From Perilla frutescens (Eukaryota > Streptophyta > Magnoliopsida > Lamiales > Lamiaceae), in assembly GCA_026008535.1 (NCBI GenBank), contig BRKX01000002.1, positions 69,647,380 to 69,711,379 on the forward strand: 64,000 nucleotides of DNA, in the 5' to 3' direction. Below, piece after piece: positions 22,849-35,100 of the stretch. Position 1 is the first letter of the stretch. Every line of letters starts with the position of its first letter. A program made the translations under genes and the position numbers. The notes beneath the pieces are model-generated. The model worked only from the letters and a program-made list of their open reading frames with translations, ran no database searches and was not told the DNA's origin.

Positions 22849-22934
22849 TTTAATTTTTCAAGATTAAATTGGAAAAGACCGATTATTATAACAATTCGAT
22901 GGAATTCTATAATTGAAGGAGAGGGTAGAACAAT

Positions 22935-22947
22935 TGTGCTGATAACG
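22935..22947 (-). other. Copia primer-binding site
   Basis: On the minus strand CGTTATCAGCACA directly follows the 5' LTR. It partly resembles the initiator-Met tRNA complement (TGGTATCAGAGC), which most copia elements use. Confidence 0.6.
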
Positions 22948-23105
22948 TGTTGTAAACAAGAGAGAGACGAGAGGGAATATGAATTGTGTGTATTCAATAT
23001 GAGGACCAAATGCCTCTATTTATAATAGTACAAGAGATAGGGTTTTAGAGTTAGTAACTTGGTCATCACTCATATCATATATATCTATTAGATATATTTA
23101 CAACA
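22948..23105 (-). repeat. Copia 5' LTR
   Basis: This copy differs from the other LTR at one position. The flanking TSD AGTTT is at 23106-23110. Confidence 0.95.
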
Positions 23106-23110
23106 AGTTT

Positions 23111-24565
23111 ATTTAATATAAAATATCAATTATTTCGATTAGCAATATATGCATATATATAATGATGTATGTGGGCACACACACTTTAAATCCGATTTTA
23201 TTAAAAGAAAACATCTTTATTTTGTATGAAAAAATAAAGCGTAGCAGATGCCAATAATTTGATCTTCTCTTTTCCTTTTTTTTTTTTGCACTTTATTTGT
23301 AAAATCTAGAATCCAGTGCAGAAAATGCCAAACCAATTACCACAAAGAAAACCAAATGCCAATCATTCCATCAAACATAGAGGTAGCAACAAATCAAAAT
23401 ATATTTGGGATTTGACATGTACCACCACCAACTTTTGTTCCCTCTCCCTCGTTTAAAAGTGTGTCGTAGATGACACATTTAATAAAATATATCAATTGAT
23501 AACAATTCATCAAATGTGTACTATCATATTCTTCCCAATACATTCTTTAACTACATGTTTTTTTAATTAAAGTTATTGTTAGATTAATTAATACACTATC
23601 ATGTTTTTATTGTATTGAACCCTCAAAGTTTTATTATGTTGCACAACCGACCATAAAACTCGAACTTGGGAGCAATTTGGCTGATCGCCATAGCCTATAA
23701 GTTTGTTAAAAATGGCACAAGCGCACATATAAGTCTATAAAATAAAATGATTTTTCTAATACAGTTTACTTCTATTTAGTTTATCGAATATTATACCAGA
23801 TGAAATTCATAAAAAAAGTACACTCTTGAATAACGATTGCAATTTTTCCGAAGGCCCTAAAAATTAATAAAAGGCAAACATAAATGAATGGGTGCACGGA
23901 AAATATTGAAAGGACAACACTGTGTTGGTTTATTAGCATCCCTCCAACCATATCTAGTTATAGTGTATCATTTAGAGGGCCCAAACTTCCTCATCAGCTT
24001 CCACTATATATGCTTTTCATGATTCATCATCATAATAATTAATAATTAATAACAATAGTAGAAATAAATTTATTTATCTTTAAAGCAAAAACTGGTCAAA
24101 GGTTATTTTAAATAGAATAATTCTCAAATAAGTCCCAGCATCATGTAAATAAAATTTATTATCATTTATTATTTTAGTTTCACAACATGTGATAAATCGT
24201 ATTACAAGGATGTGTTGTCGATCAACTTGTTATAATTGTATGAAAGAGTTACCCTACCCAATAACAAAGACATAATTTTCTCAACATCAGTCAACGAAAC
24301 CAATCTAATAGCTCAAGTTCATTAGTTTGGCTGGAAGTTTCATAAAACTATGATTAATCGTAGGTCTAAATAATAAGAATAATAATATATATAAAAAAAA
24401 ACTACTTTTGATAATGGATAAAAAGGATATGATTCTGTTTAGCCCAACAAAAATAAAAAATAATTCTAAGTTGGGCTATCTTTGTATGGGCTCTTTTTAT
24501 GGATTCTGATTTTGGGCCGCATTAAATATTTGCCAGCAACGCACAACTTACGATTTTCCACATCT
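23111..24565. other. Intergenic, no gene recognised
   Basis: AT-rich spacer between the copia insertion and the UBA5 promoter. No coding motif or terminal repeat was recognised. Confidence 0.6.
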
Positions 24566-24587
24566 TGACGTGGCGACTCCTCATTGG
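24566..24587. promoter_or_regulatory. ERSE plus UPRE in the UBA5 promoter
   Basis: The minus strand of 24569-24587 reads CCAAT, nine bases, CCACG, the canonical ER-stress response element (CCAAT-N9-CCACG). Overlapping it on the plus strand at 24566-24573 is TGACGTGG, the consensus unfolded-protein-response element. The site is about 260-280 bp before the UBA5 start codon. ERSE is known to work in either orientation with NF-Y and bZIP28/ATF6-type factors. Function here is inferred. Confidence 0.6.
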
Positions 24588-24843
24588 CTCTTGCATTGTG
24601 AAATACGTAATTAAACCGGCTCCCGGTTTACAATTGTAACAGCCGAGCTAATGACCGGCCCAAACAAAGCCATTCCCAAATTGATCAAAACCATATTTTT
24701 TTGAAGGGGAAAAGCCCCTCAAATCTCAATCTCTGTATCCCAATTCGATAAGGAATTACCCCAATTTTGAGTTAAACGTTTCAATCCATTGAAATTGCAT
24801 AATTCAGAGGAGGAAAAGGTTGAATTTGGGGCAATTCTGTACA

Positions 24844-27800
24844 ATGGAGGCGGAGCTCAAAGGTTTGCTGAGTGATCTTCATAGCCTCAAGGATTCTCTG
24901 CGCGAGCGCTCTCATAAAGATTTAATTGATAAGGTGAACTATCTCTCTCTCTCTCTCTCTCTCTCTAATATATGAAGTTGTGGAGCTGTTTTTTGTATAC
25001 TTACTTCTGCTGAGTGTTTAGAACAGAGGGATGGTGGGGAGGCGATGAGAGTGTTAAGTTTACATTGTTGATTAACTCCTTTTTTACATATTTGATTCGA
25101 GGAACATGCGAAATTTGTGTGTCGAATATTAAACATTACTGATTGAGATAATCTGGATTGACATTTGATCTGGTTTAGCTTAAAGAAGTACATTGATAGG
25201 AATTAAGATATTTTGGCTGAATTGGGATCCATTACCCAAAATTCTGGGGACTTTCAAGAAAAAGACGTTGCAAGATTGGAAGGGAAGTATTACAAAACTA
25301 TGGTTCGACTTCAACTGGCTAGGAGCTTGGAGTGTTGGATCACTACAGGTCTACATGTGCATGTATATGGGAGTAGTAGATATGAATATTTTAAGATGTA
25401 TGTGTAGCCAGAAGTACATTGGGATGGGCTTTGGAGATGATGAAGTGAAGATAGTTGGGTTTGTTGGTTATGGAAAGTAGATTGTAAGAAGGCATGAAAC
25501 TGGTGATTGGTGAAGATGATGGCACTAGAGAGACGACTCTCATTTTATCTGTACAATTGCTTTTAAACGTTGCATGTTCTAAATATGTGCTTTGCTCTTG
25601 TAGATACAATCACGTGTTGAGCATCTATCTGCAGCAGAAAAATTAGCAAATGCACATCGTTCCAAAATTAAGGTTATCATTATTTCTTTGCTTATTCTCT
25701 GTCATAATGGGCCAAGATATTGACTTTTCTTACAATTTAATGCAGGATATGAGTGCTGAGGTGGTTGATAGCAACCCTTACAGCAGACTTATGGCGCTTC
25801 AGAGGATGGGTATCGTGGACAACTACGAAAGAATTCGGGATTTTTCAATTGCCATAGTTGTCTGTACTTAAACTTCTACTGTCAGATGTATCTTCTCTTT
25901 TAGAGTTTTCCAGTTTATGGTTCTCGTCACAATAAACTTAATTGTGAATGCCAATGATGATTTCTATAAAAATGGCACCTTGTTCTTATGCGGGTTTTAA
26001 TCATATATGGTTCATTATTTTAATGTCTTTTAAGCCATCAATACTGATATCTTAGACTCTCTCTAAATCATTCTGTAATCTCTCTCTTCTATGCATGTTT
26101 TGAGAGTAATTAAATATAGTATTTTTGCTCTACAGGGTATTGGTGGTGTGGGCAGTGTTGCAGCTGAGATGCTAACAAGGTGTGGCATCGGTCGCCTCTT
26201 GTTGTATGACTATGATAAAGTGGAGTTAGCTAATATGAATAGGCTTTTTTTCCGTCCTGAACAGGTGCACTTATAGTATATTATCATATTTTATGTAAAT
26301 TCTAAAATATATAGGTATCTCGAAGTGAACCTTGCTTCTGATTCTGCTAATCTAACGTCCATTTTTTCTATTAAACACTGTTATTATATTGAATAAATGT
26401 AGCGGGAAATGAAACAGAAGGAAATTTAAAATTTTCTAGTGTGAGCTTAGGAGAAATAGGAAGAAGCAATAAAAAAATCCAAATATTCTCTCTATTCATT
26501 GGCTCCAACAATATTACATGAAATTTGTATCATAAAATGTTTATCCTTGTATTATTCATTTTTTTCTTAGTTAAGGTGTGACAAGTTAGGTGCTTGGGCA
26601 AGTTGTGGCCAACATTATTACTCCAACTTCTCACTTTTTATTGTTCTTCCTTCTGGATGCTAAAACATTACCATTTTGGTTTATCCTTCTAGGCTGGGAT
26701 GACTAAAACGGATGCTGCTGTCCAAACTCTTACAGACATAAACCCTGATGTTGTACTAGAGGTAAAGTACTGGCAAAATTTTCCCTTCTAGAGCTCTCTT
26801 TTCAGCTAGCCCGTTTGCCCAATTAACAAACTACAGTATCTGCTGTTGTTTTCTATGGATTCATCTGTTGATCTTGTTTCTCAGAGCTATACTTTGAACA
26901 TCACAACGGTACAAGGCTTTGAGACCTTTATGTCAAGTCTTAAAAATAAATCATTTCGTCCGGATAAAGAAGGTAGTGGAGTTGATCTTATTTTAAGCTG
27001 TGTAGACAATTACGAAGCACGAATGGTGGTAAATCAGGTCAGAACCAAAGTCTTCATATTATTTTTGGTTAAACACCTTTTAAAATGAGAATGATCTTGT
27101 GAGTTGTGAGCTTGAAAAGATCAAATTTTTAGGTTCTTATTATTATTTTTTCAAATAAAAACAAAAAAGTGTAACTTCAAATGTGGTTTTGGGTGCAGGC
27201 TTGTAATGAATTGAACCAAACGTGGATGGAGTCTGGTAAGCAATGCACTGTTGCTTCTCTCAGTTTACCTCGTTGCAAAACAAACAAGAATTGGTTTAAT
27301 TTGGGACATTTAGATGCCTTAGCTGCTCCTTTTTATTCAATATTCCATTCTTTGGAGGTCAAGGCATCATTAGACCTGGCCTAATTTTTCTATTTCATTC
27401 CAGGATGTTCTTATCGGAAAAAGTTGCCATTTCCTTCATTTTTAACATTGAAAAGCTGTGCACCTGTGTTGGCCCTACATAAATACAATTATGTGAAAAT
27501 AAAATTACTAACATGATGATCTATGCATGCAATTAATGTGAGAATAAAATTACTATTATGCTGATCTATGCATGCAATTAATGTGAGATATCTTTTGTAC
27601 AGGTGTATCAGAGAATGCTGTTTCTGGTCATATACAGTTGTTGGTTCCTGGTGAAACTGCTTGTTTTGCATGTGCACCTCCCCTGGTATGTTTCGTAATT
27701 GAATTGTACATCCTGGGAAAGTAAAAAGTACGAAGGATATTTGGTTACTTTGAAAGATGTGGCACTTAATCCATCCTGACTGCTGATATTGTATGCTGTA

Positions 27801-28195
27801 CACTGAGGCTAAAGTGCAAAAACCTTTAAAATTATTGAGATTTCAACATTCTGTTTTGGTTTTTGTTCCTAAATGTTTTTTTCCAGGCGGTTGCATCATT
27901 CTGCTGTAATTGTGAAACATTCATTTACTAGTGAAATTTTCTATCTCAGGTTGTAGCATCTGGGGTTGATGAACGCACACTAAAGCGTGAAGGGGTTTGT
28001 GCTGCATCTTTGCCAACTACAATGGTATGCATTTTTTGCCTCGACCATATTTTACCTCTTTTGTGCTTCTTTTGTCTACTGCTTTTCTCTTCCTGACTTC
28101 ATAAGTTGACTTGAAGGGAGTTGTTGCGGGGCTTCTTGTTCAAAACACTCTTAAATATTTACTGAAGTTTGGAAGTGTCACTCCCTATTTGGTAA

Positions 28196-28234
<39 letters not shown>

Positions 28235-29148
28235 TCTCACACGCCCCCCCCCCCCCACACCCACACAAACACACCTACACACACATGAGTATGCATGCAT
28301 GTGAGTATACATTATTGTGCATTGTGGGGCTTGTTGCTGCTTTTTAGATTGTGATATTTTCTTTCTTGATTAGGGTTACAATGCCCTCAAAGACTACTTT
28401 CCAACGATGGAAATGAAGCCAAACCCTCAATGCTCTAATGCTGCTTGTATGGAGAGACAGGTACACAACCTGGACGGAGCTTTTTGTGATAATCTGTTGT
28501 TAAAATTTGTGATATCTAACTTCACCATCTTTTTCATGAAATGCCACGGTGCAGAAAGAGTATATTCTTGCGAAGCCTGCCAGAGATGCTGCTGCTGCTA
28601 AAGCCAAGATGGAGGCTGAAGAATCAGTAGAACCTGAGTGCCTCCATGATGATAACGAATGGAATATAAGGTAAACATTTCTAGCACTCTTTTATTTATG
28701 ATGCCTCCCTTTCGTAACAACATTGGAGGCCTTACATATCATCTAAATTGAATTTTACTACTCTATATTGGGGAGTTATATTGTTATAGTGACGTGTGAT
28801 TTAATCCTGTTATCGTGTCCCAGTGTTGTTGATGATGATAATGACGCACAAGGCTCAAAAGCTAGTTCAGGTCAGCATCTTTTCTTTTGCTGTAAAATTA
28901 TCTCGTCTTTTCCAATCATTTATCCGTGCTTCACTAAGTATCCCCTCACTGTATAAAAGATAAAATCTTCACCTTCTGTTGATCTTTGGGCATTCACTTC
29001 AGGTGCTGTAACAGAAGGGCTTGTTCATGAGCTTCCGAGTGCTGATGCATTTCAGCAGCCACCTGTGACGGAGGAAACCACTACCACCACCACCGGCGAT
29101 GACCTTGAAGAATTGAGAAAGCAGCTAGAAGCTCTAAACGCTGACTAG
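24844..29148 (+). CDS. UBA5: UBA5, E1 activating enzyme for UFM1
   Basis: Fourteen exons join in frame to 429 residues: 24844-24933, 25604-25672, 25746-25859, 26136-26264, 26693-26761, 26885-27037, 27199-27235, 27603-27685, 27950-28024, 28117-28191, 28374-28460, 28555-28670, 28824-28870, 29003-29148. All junctions are GT-AG. The protein has the ThiF/E1 nucleotide-binding loop GIGGVGSVAAEM, the adenylation residues in LANMNRLFFRPEQAGMTKT, zinc-binding CFAC and CSNAAC pairs, and the active-site Cys in REGVCAASLPTTM. UBA5 adenylates UFM1 and passes it to UFC1 for conjugation, mainly at ER-bound ribosomes. The C-terminus (after about residue 340) is acidic and flexible, as expected for the UFM1/UFC1-binding tail. 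No lesion was seen. Confidence 0.97.
24941..24966 (+). repeat. (CT)n microsatellite in UBA5 intron 1
   Basis: About 12 CT units start just inside the first intron. Confidence 0.9.
27497..27586 (+). repeat. 45-bp tandem duplication in UBA5 intron 7
   Basis: AATAAAATTACTA...GATCTATGCATGCAATTAATGTGAG occurs twice with a 45-bp period just before exon 8. Confidence 0.85.
28197..28290 (+). repeat. Compound (CT)n(CA)n(C)n tract in UBA5 intron 10
   Basis: CT repeats pass into CA repeats, then a C run and more CA-rich DNA. The tract begins a few bases after the exon 10 donor. Confidence 0.9.
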
Positions 29149-30906
29149 CTTGGAGTTGTTAACTTATGGATTTGAGAGCTTTTTCATTCACTGTTAGAAC
29201 CCAGTTTTGCCCAGAACAAACACCCTTAGTGCCAACGCAGAATCCCTTTTTGAGGTGGATGTGCAGTGTATTTTTATTTAATTTTTTGAAACTTGATAAT
29301 TTATTTTCTAGTGAATTGAAAGTGCCCTACACATCGAATTTCATTGTTAATTATTTGAGTTAACGCTGTTACATTTTATTGCAACGCTGCATATACTACT
29401 GCATTTCATTGCATCAAAATGTCATTACATTTACCTATGACACGATAAGTTTCTTATATGGAAGTTAATGGTTGTGGTAAAGTAAAAAAAAATAAAAAAT
29501 AAAAAACACGATGCCTATACATATGTGTACACGGATGAGATCATCCATTCCAACTTGTCAATAACATTATACAAATGTTAATGTTTGTCTAAAAGTTTGT
29601 TAAAGGTTTGCTGAGAAGATTAAATCTTTAACAACTTGTCATCAGCGTAACTTAAAATGTTGAGACCACAACATCATACATACGTATAACATATGTTAAG
29701 GTTTGCCGATAAGCTTAAAAATCTTAATATAATATGATACACACTAGTTTTCAAATACAAATCAAATTTTCTTGTCCGACCTACTTTGCAATTAATATAT
29801 ATATCAGTCGTGTACCAAATGTGAAAGCAAGTAGCTATAAAATAGTTATACTATATATATAATCTATACCTATATAAAAAGTGTAGGGTAAAAAAATAAT
29901 ATAATATATTATAATTTTTTTTTGTAAATATAATATATTATATTTATTTCAATAGTTTTGTTATAATTGAACTCTACTACATAAAATTATCCCTAATATA
30001 AAATATTATAAATAATTATTTGTTAATATAATATATTATATTTATTTAATTTCTTACAAAATATGATTTATCTATTATATCCATAATATGCACTTAATTT
30101 AAGGGTAAAATAGTAATATATTATATTGTATAATTAATTATTCACATATAATTTATTATATTTATTTCAATAGTATCTATTACCCCTAAAAGTCCTTATG
30201 TTTATAACATCACTCAATTTTGCCCGAAATAAAATTTTGATTATAATTTTACTCAACTCATAAAAATATGACAATTTAAAAAAAGAAATGAAATTCAAAA
30301 CGTTTTGTAGCTATTATGTCTATTATTGAATAATATATTTTGAATTGAAAGTGTGTGATATTAAAATAAGAAGTTGAAGAGATATATACTTCGTGCATTC
30401 TGAGATGTACAATTTTTTTCTTTTTTTCTTCTTTCTTTTCTTTTTGGGATAAATTTGAAAACATATTGATCAGAGTTGCATAATATCTAGAAAAAGAAAA
30501 TAGTGACGGCATATGCGTTATAGGAAATATGAAAATTTTAATTTGTGAACTGTTGTGTTGGCGGATCCATGATTGGTAGAAATAAAATCTCCATACTTTG
30601 TATCAAGATATACAACGTTGGAGAAAAGACTTTATTCAGCATATTTAAATAATGCTTGCTACTATATAGTTTGATAAAAATAAATGAGATAAAAGAAATG
30701 GGGTCAGCATCGAATAATTAACCGAGTTTGATGAATTAGTGGTATAGTGAAATTAACTCACACACTCAGAGGATATTATTGAGTTTCAGCTTTCAAATCA
30801 GCAGCATTATGAGACAAAATGGAATAACTATTATTTCTATTTTCTAGTAATAGTGAAAAGGAAGGAAAGGCAAAGATTAAGAGTTTCCATAGAAAAACAC
30901 ATGCAT
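29149..30906. other. Intergenic with AT-rich repeats
   Basis: The UBA5 3' UTR extends into the left part. At about 29925, 30024 and 30138 the phrase ATAATATATTATATTTATTT or a close variant recurs, roughly 100-115 bp apart. TCTATACCTATATAAAAAG near 29872 resembles the Helitron 5' terminus in this window, but no matching 3' hairpin with CTAG-T was found. Confidence 0.45.
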
Positions 30907-31101
30907 GATTTGAGTCATCAATTATTCATTCCGTAAATAGAAGGTCAAATTTAGTGGACATTAATTTACATGTAGGTGTAGGATTTTATAGGAGCTAGTA
31001 GCCGTTAAAGATTTGAGTCGTCAATTACTCAATTCTGTAAATGGAAGGCCAAATTTAGTGGAAATTAATTTTATAGTAGTAGCCAGTAGTAGCCGTTAAC
31101 G
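30907..31101 (+). repeat. Tandem duplication in the LBD promoter
   Basis: GATTTGAGTC(A/G)TCAATTA starts at 30907 and 31010. Both units then carry CGTAAAT/TGTAAAT, GAAGG(T/C)CAAATTTAGTGGA and end GTAGCCGTTAA. The period is about 102 bp. The array stops 19 bp before the TATA box. Confidence 0.85.
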
Positions 31102-31119
31102 ATAAATGTAATTTTGGAG

Positions 31120-31128
31120 TATAAATAT
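31120..31128 (+). promoter_or_regulatory. TATA box of the LBD gene
   Basis: TATAAATAT lies 114 bp before the chosen start codon. Confidence 0.7.
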
Positions 31129-31233
31129 GTTGTGAGGAAGCAATGAACAATCTTACGTTGGATTTGACAAGAAAAACCAATAAAGATTTTGTGTTTAGAT
31201 ACGATACACGTACAAAATCTGAATCTAGATCAG

Positions 31234-31708
31234 ATGAATTCGAGGCGGTGCGCAGCTTGCAAGCATTTGAGGAGGAGATGTCCTTCCGACTGCATTTTCG
31301 CTCCTTATTTCCCCTCCAATAATCCCCTCCGATTCGCTTACGTTCACAAGATCTATGGCGCTAGCAACGTTGCAAAAATACTAGAGGTAATATTGAAATC
31401 ACACACACCACACATGCATTTATATACATATATATTATGAATGAAATGAAAGTAACAATTTTTGGGAGATAAAAAAACAGGATGTTCCGGTGAAGTGTAG
31501 GGCGCAAGCAGCTGAAACATTGTGGTACGAGGCCTACTGCAGGATTAGGGATCCTGTGCATGGTTGTGCTGGGATGGTCAGCGTGCTGCATCAGCAGTTG
31601 AACATTGCGGAGTGGCAGCTAGCTACTGTTAAAGCGGCTATCAAGAACGAGTTGAGTAATGTCGAGCCCCTACTCGATCCCCGACCACTGCCGCCTCACT
31701 ATATATGA
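31234..31708 (+). CDS. LOB-domain (LBD/ASL) transcription factor, short
   Basis: Two exons (31234-31386, 31481-31708) encode 126 residues. The zinc-finger-like C block CAACKHLRRRCPSDC fits CX2CX6CX3C. The GAS block follows (FAYVHKIYGASNVAKILE), then the conserved DPVHGCAGMV region and a coiled-coil-like leucine stretch (LHQQLNIAEWQLATVKAAI). Start 31234 puts MNSRRC at the N-terminus as in other LBDs. The frame is open upstream but has no earlier ATG after the TATA box. LBD proteins bind DNA and control lateral organ and root development. The short C-terminus (about 20 residues after the coiled coil) suggests the LBD23/LBD24 subgroup. The intron position after the GAS block is the usual one for the family. 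Confidence 0.93.
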
Positions 31709-32150
31709 TTATGACTTATGAGAATGAGATCTCTCATATTTTTTTTTTTTTATATATATTGTTCCTTGCCAACTACTGTCTGTTCAGTATATGGAGGCCT
31801 ATTTTATTCACATTTTGTAATGTTTGTTTCTGTTTTCAAGAGAGAGAGAGGGAGAGGCAATGGCTTCAAAGTGCCATTATAGTTGGATGCTACATTTTGA
31901 TTGCACAAACAAACCGCACCAAATCAATATATATATATATATATATATATTGCATTTATACGTACTGTTACACAACAGCTAGGAAGAAGACACTACAACT
32001 TTGCAGATGCTAGACATTAGAAGCACTAATGGTGGTGACTGAGGAAACATAAGAAGACTATACACGGATATGGATGATGTCAAAACTTTCCTAACTAGAA
32101 TATTTTTTTCTGTACAAAAGTTGCATAAATTTACACCTCCATTTCAATTT

Positions 32151-35100
32151 TCAAGCCAAGTAGTTCTGGAGACATTGTTTCAGTGTTTGCAAAGTAATAG
32201 GCTTCGATACAAACGAGTCCATCCCATTTGCATAACACTCGTCTGCACTTTCTGACAACGCGTTTGCTGTCATCTGCAATCGTATCAGTTATATCTTGTC
32301 AAGGAATAAGCATATCGTACATGGTGATTAATTTTCTAAATATTAAAAGGTTTTATCTTGAGTTTTGATGAATAAATATAGTGATCAAGCTTACTGCAAT
32401 GATAGGAGTCCTCTTTCTTGTTTTCTCTAGTTGTTGAGTCGGCAACTGCATCTCTACTCCGGCCTTCACTGCATCTTCCCAGCTACCTGTTTCCTCGAAG
32501 GCTCGGATTAATCTTGTAGCTTGAAGACCATCCATAACAGGCATGCATACATCCTGCAAATATAGTAGACATATAGCTGAAAATCATGTTTGAGTTGTTC
32601 TTTTTTCCTCATAATATATGTCTATAAATTCATTTCATATTTCATACCATAAAAATGAGATGGTAACTGTTGCATTGAACTGCACGCACAGCTTCTGCTC
32701 CATTAGAGACGACATCAATGCTGTATCCCAACTGTTTCATCATAGACTTAGCTACTATGATATTTATTTTGTTATCCTCCACAAGAAGGATCTTGTGTTT
32801 CGTCTCAGATTTTGAAACTTCAGGACTGCTTCTTGAAGAGCAGTCGGAACCTCTGTCCGTTTGAGTCTGTCCTTGATGTGTCACTCGAGCTATACATGTT
32901 CCATCCTTACCGTTTGCTGGTAAAGACTTGGTTGGATGATCATAAGGATGAAAACGGCCATTAACATCACAACGGCCTTGTCCTCGTTCTTGTTCTTCTT
33001 TTGCAGCTGATATTATGTTGTCTGAATCTGAGATACTACTAGTACTAGTCTGCTGGATTTCTAGTTTGGAATCTTCTTCTGAAATCCTCTCTTTATAAGT
33101 AGTTTTACTAGAGGGTAAAGGGCAATCCTCCAGTAAACCAATATTGCAGTTATTTGCGTTCAATCCATAACTATTTGGCAAGAGCTTGGGGATTCTACCA
33201 GAGCTTTGTGAAGAAAATAATGTACCCAATGTACGAGGTTGGAACACGAAAACGCCTGCATGTAGATCATCATCATTTCCATCATCACCTAGGACATCTT
33301 GGTGGTCTGTATCTGAGAGTTCATCAGTATCGTCAGAGCCATCAGAGATTGATGACACCTTATAAGGCAGTACAAATGTGAAAGTAGACCCGTGATGCTC
33401 GACACTTGATACAGTTAGATAGCCTCCCATAAGCTCAACCTGTCCATGTATACAGAAGCTGTAACTTAGCTTCTCCATCTTAACATGACAATCCCATGAT
33501 TTCTTCCAAGGAAATCAGACAAGTTCAATCAGAGGGCAAAGGGAATTACCAGTTGTTTACAGATTGCAAGGCCTAATCCTGTCCCACCATACTTTCGAGC
33601 AGTATCTGCTCCAACTTGCATGTATTTCTTGAATAAAGTCGGTATAGCATGTTCTGTCATATTAGCATAGAAGTTGGTGTTAGTTGTTACTAACATTCAT
33701 AGTTATTTAGGAAACAATAGAAAAAAAAATCACTTGGATAAGTACCAGGTATTCCTATCCCAGTGTCGTAAACATCACAGCGAATCCATACTACTTGTTC
33801 TTCAGGATTTGTACGAATCTCTTTGTCTTCATCCATTGGATCTCCATTTTGTACTGGACCACAACTCGTGTCGTTGAGTTTGGCTTCTTCACAAGAAGCA
33901 CTCTTATTATCATGTCCACTCTCATTCTGATCACCATTGCTCTTAGGCGTTGACAAATCTTTCCTTGTATTGGCTGGCACGGTTGATTGATCTCGAGAGA
34001 TTTTCTGTGAGCCTTGTTTGGTTATAGTGCTCGGCTGTGGAACCACGTAGAGATTTATTCCAACCTTTCCTTCATGAGTAAACTTGATGGCATTGCTGTA
34101 AGAATAACAACAAATGGTAAATTCCTTAATGCCGTCATAAAAAAAAGATAAACTTATCTTCATACTTTATCTACAATTCAAAGGTACCTGACCAAGTTGG
34201 TAAGAATCTGTCGAATCCTTAAGACATCTCCGATAACCTAGAACAGAAGAAACGTCGTAAATGCCTCTATCAACGAGTCAAATATTTATCTCCATTATTT
34301 CAAATTCCTTTTATTACCTCAATTGGAACATCATCTGCTACATGGCCTTCTAATGTCAATAATTTCTGTAGTGATGCTGCTGCTGTCTGGAGCACATGCT
34401 TCACTACCTCTCTCGGTCTAAACTTGGTTGCCTCCAATTTCATTACTCCTAAAAGAGACAAAACATCACTTCATGTTCAGATCAAACTTTCTCGATCAGC
34501 AAACAAAATTATGAGAAATGTAAGCTCTAGTATCACAAGGTTCATTGAAATGTATGAAACTTGACATCAGTACAGTAAAATGAGAAAGTTCTAAAGTACT
34601 AGAGCTGATAGAAACGTCGAATGTCACACCTGACTCCACCTTGGAAAGATCAAGGATGTCGTTAATCAGTTGAAGAACCAAATCACCAGAAGATAACATT
34701 ACTTTCAGCAGCTGCCTTTGCTCTTTATCAAGTTTAGTGGTCGAAAGAATCTCAGCCATGCATACAACTCCGGATAGAGGAGATCTTATCTCATGAGACA
34801 TTGTCGCTAACATTTGTTTTGCTCGCATTGTCTCCTCTGCAGAAATAATACATTTACTACAAGATATAGCTGTAACCTGATTAGGTGCATATAACTACAA
34901 GATGAATAACCTGTTATATGGATCGTCTTGTTAAGCTCCGTCTCCTTGGCTTTTTGCACAGCAATTTCCTCTCTCAGCTTCGCCATCTTCTCTCTTTTTA
35001 TCACCTGCATTACAGTTATGAATATAGCAGTATGGAACTCAAGGAAAGAGCTATCAATAACTCAAGTGAAAGGACATGTATTGACAAAAGAAATGAGACA

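Larger units (their letters stand above)
17767..23105 (-). mobile_element. Complete Ty1/copia LTR retrotransposon (coding-defective)
   Basis: Two 158-bp LTRs (17767-17924 and 22948-23105) start TGTTG and end CAACA. They differ at one position (c/t in GGCCATC versus GGTCATC). The TSD is AGTTT on both sides. On the minus strand the order is LTR, primer-binding site, gag, protease, integrase, reverse transcriptase, RNase H, polypurine tract, LTR. Integrase before reverse transcriptase defines Ty1/copia. The pol frame carries at least one stop and three frameshifts, so the copy is not autonomous although the LTRs are nearly identical. Confidence 0.97.

Noticed and set aside
25193..25480. 95-codon frame in UBA5 intron 1
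   Set aside because: It starts and ends inside a well-defined intron, with no homology recognised.
29862..30200. Fifth Helitron starting TCTATACCTATATAAAAAG
   Set aside because: No hairpin plus CTRR-T end was found, and the local AT repeats make a chance match likely.
31189..31233. N-terminal extension of the LBD protein
   Set aside because: The frame is open but there is no ATG; the first in-frame ATG is 31234, which matches the family start.
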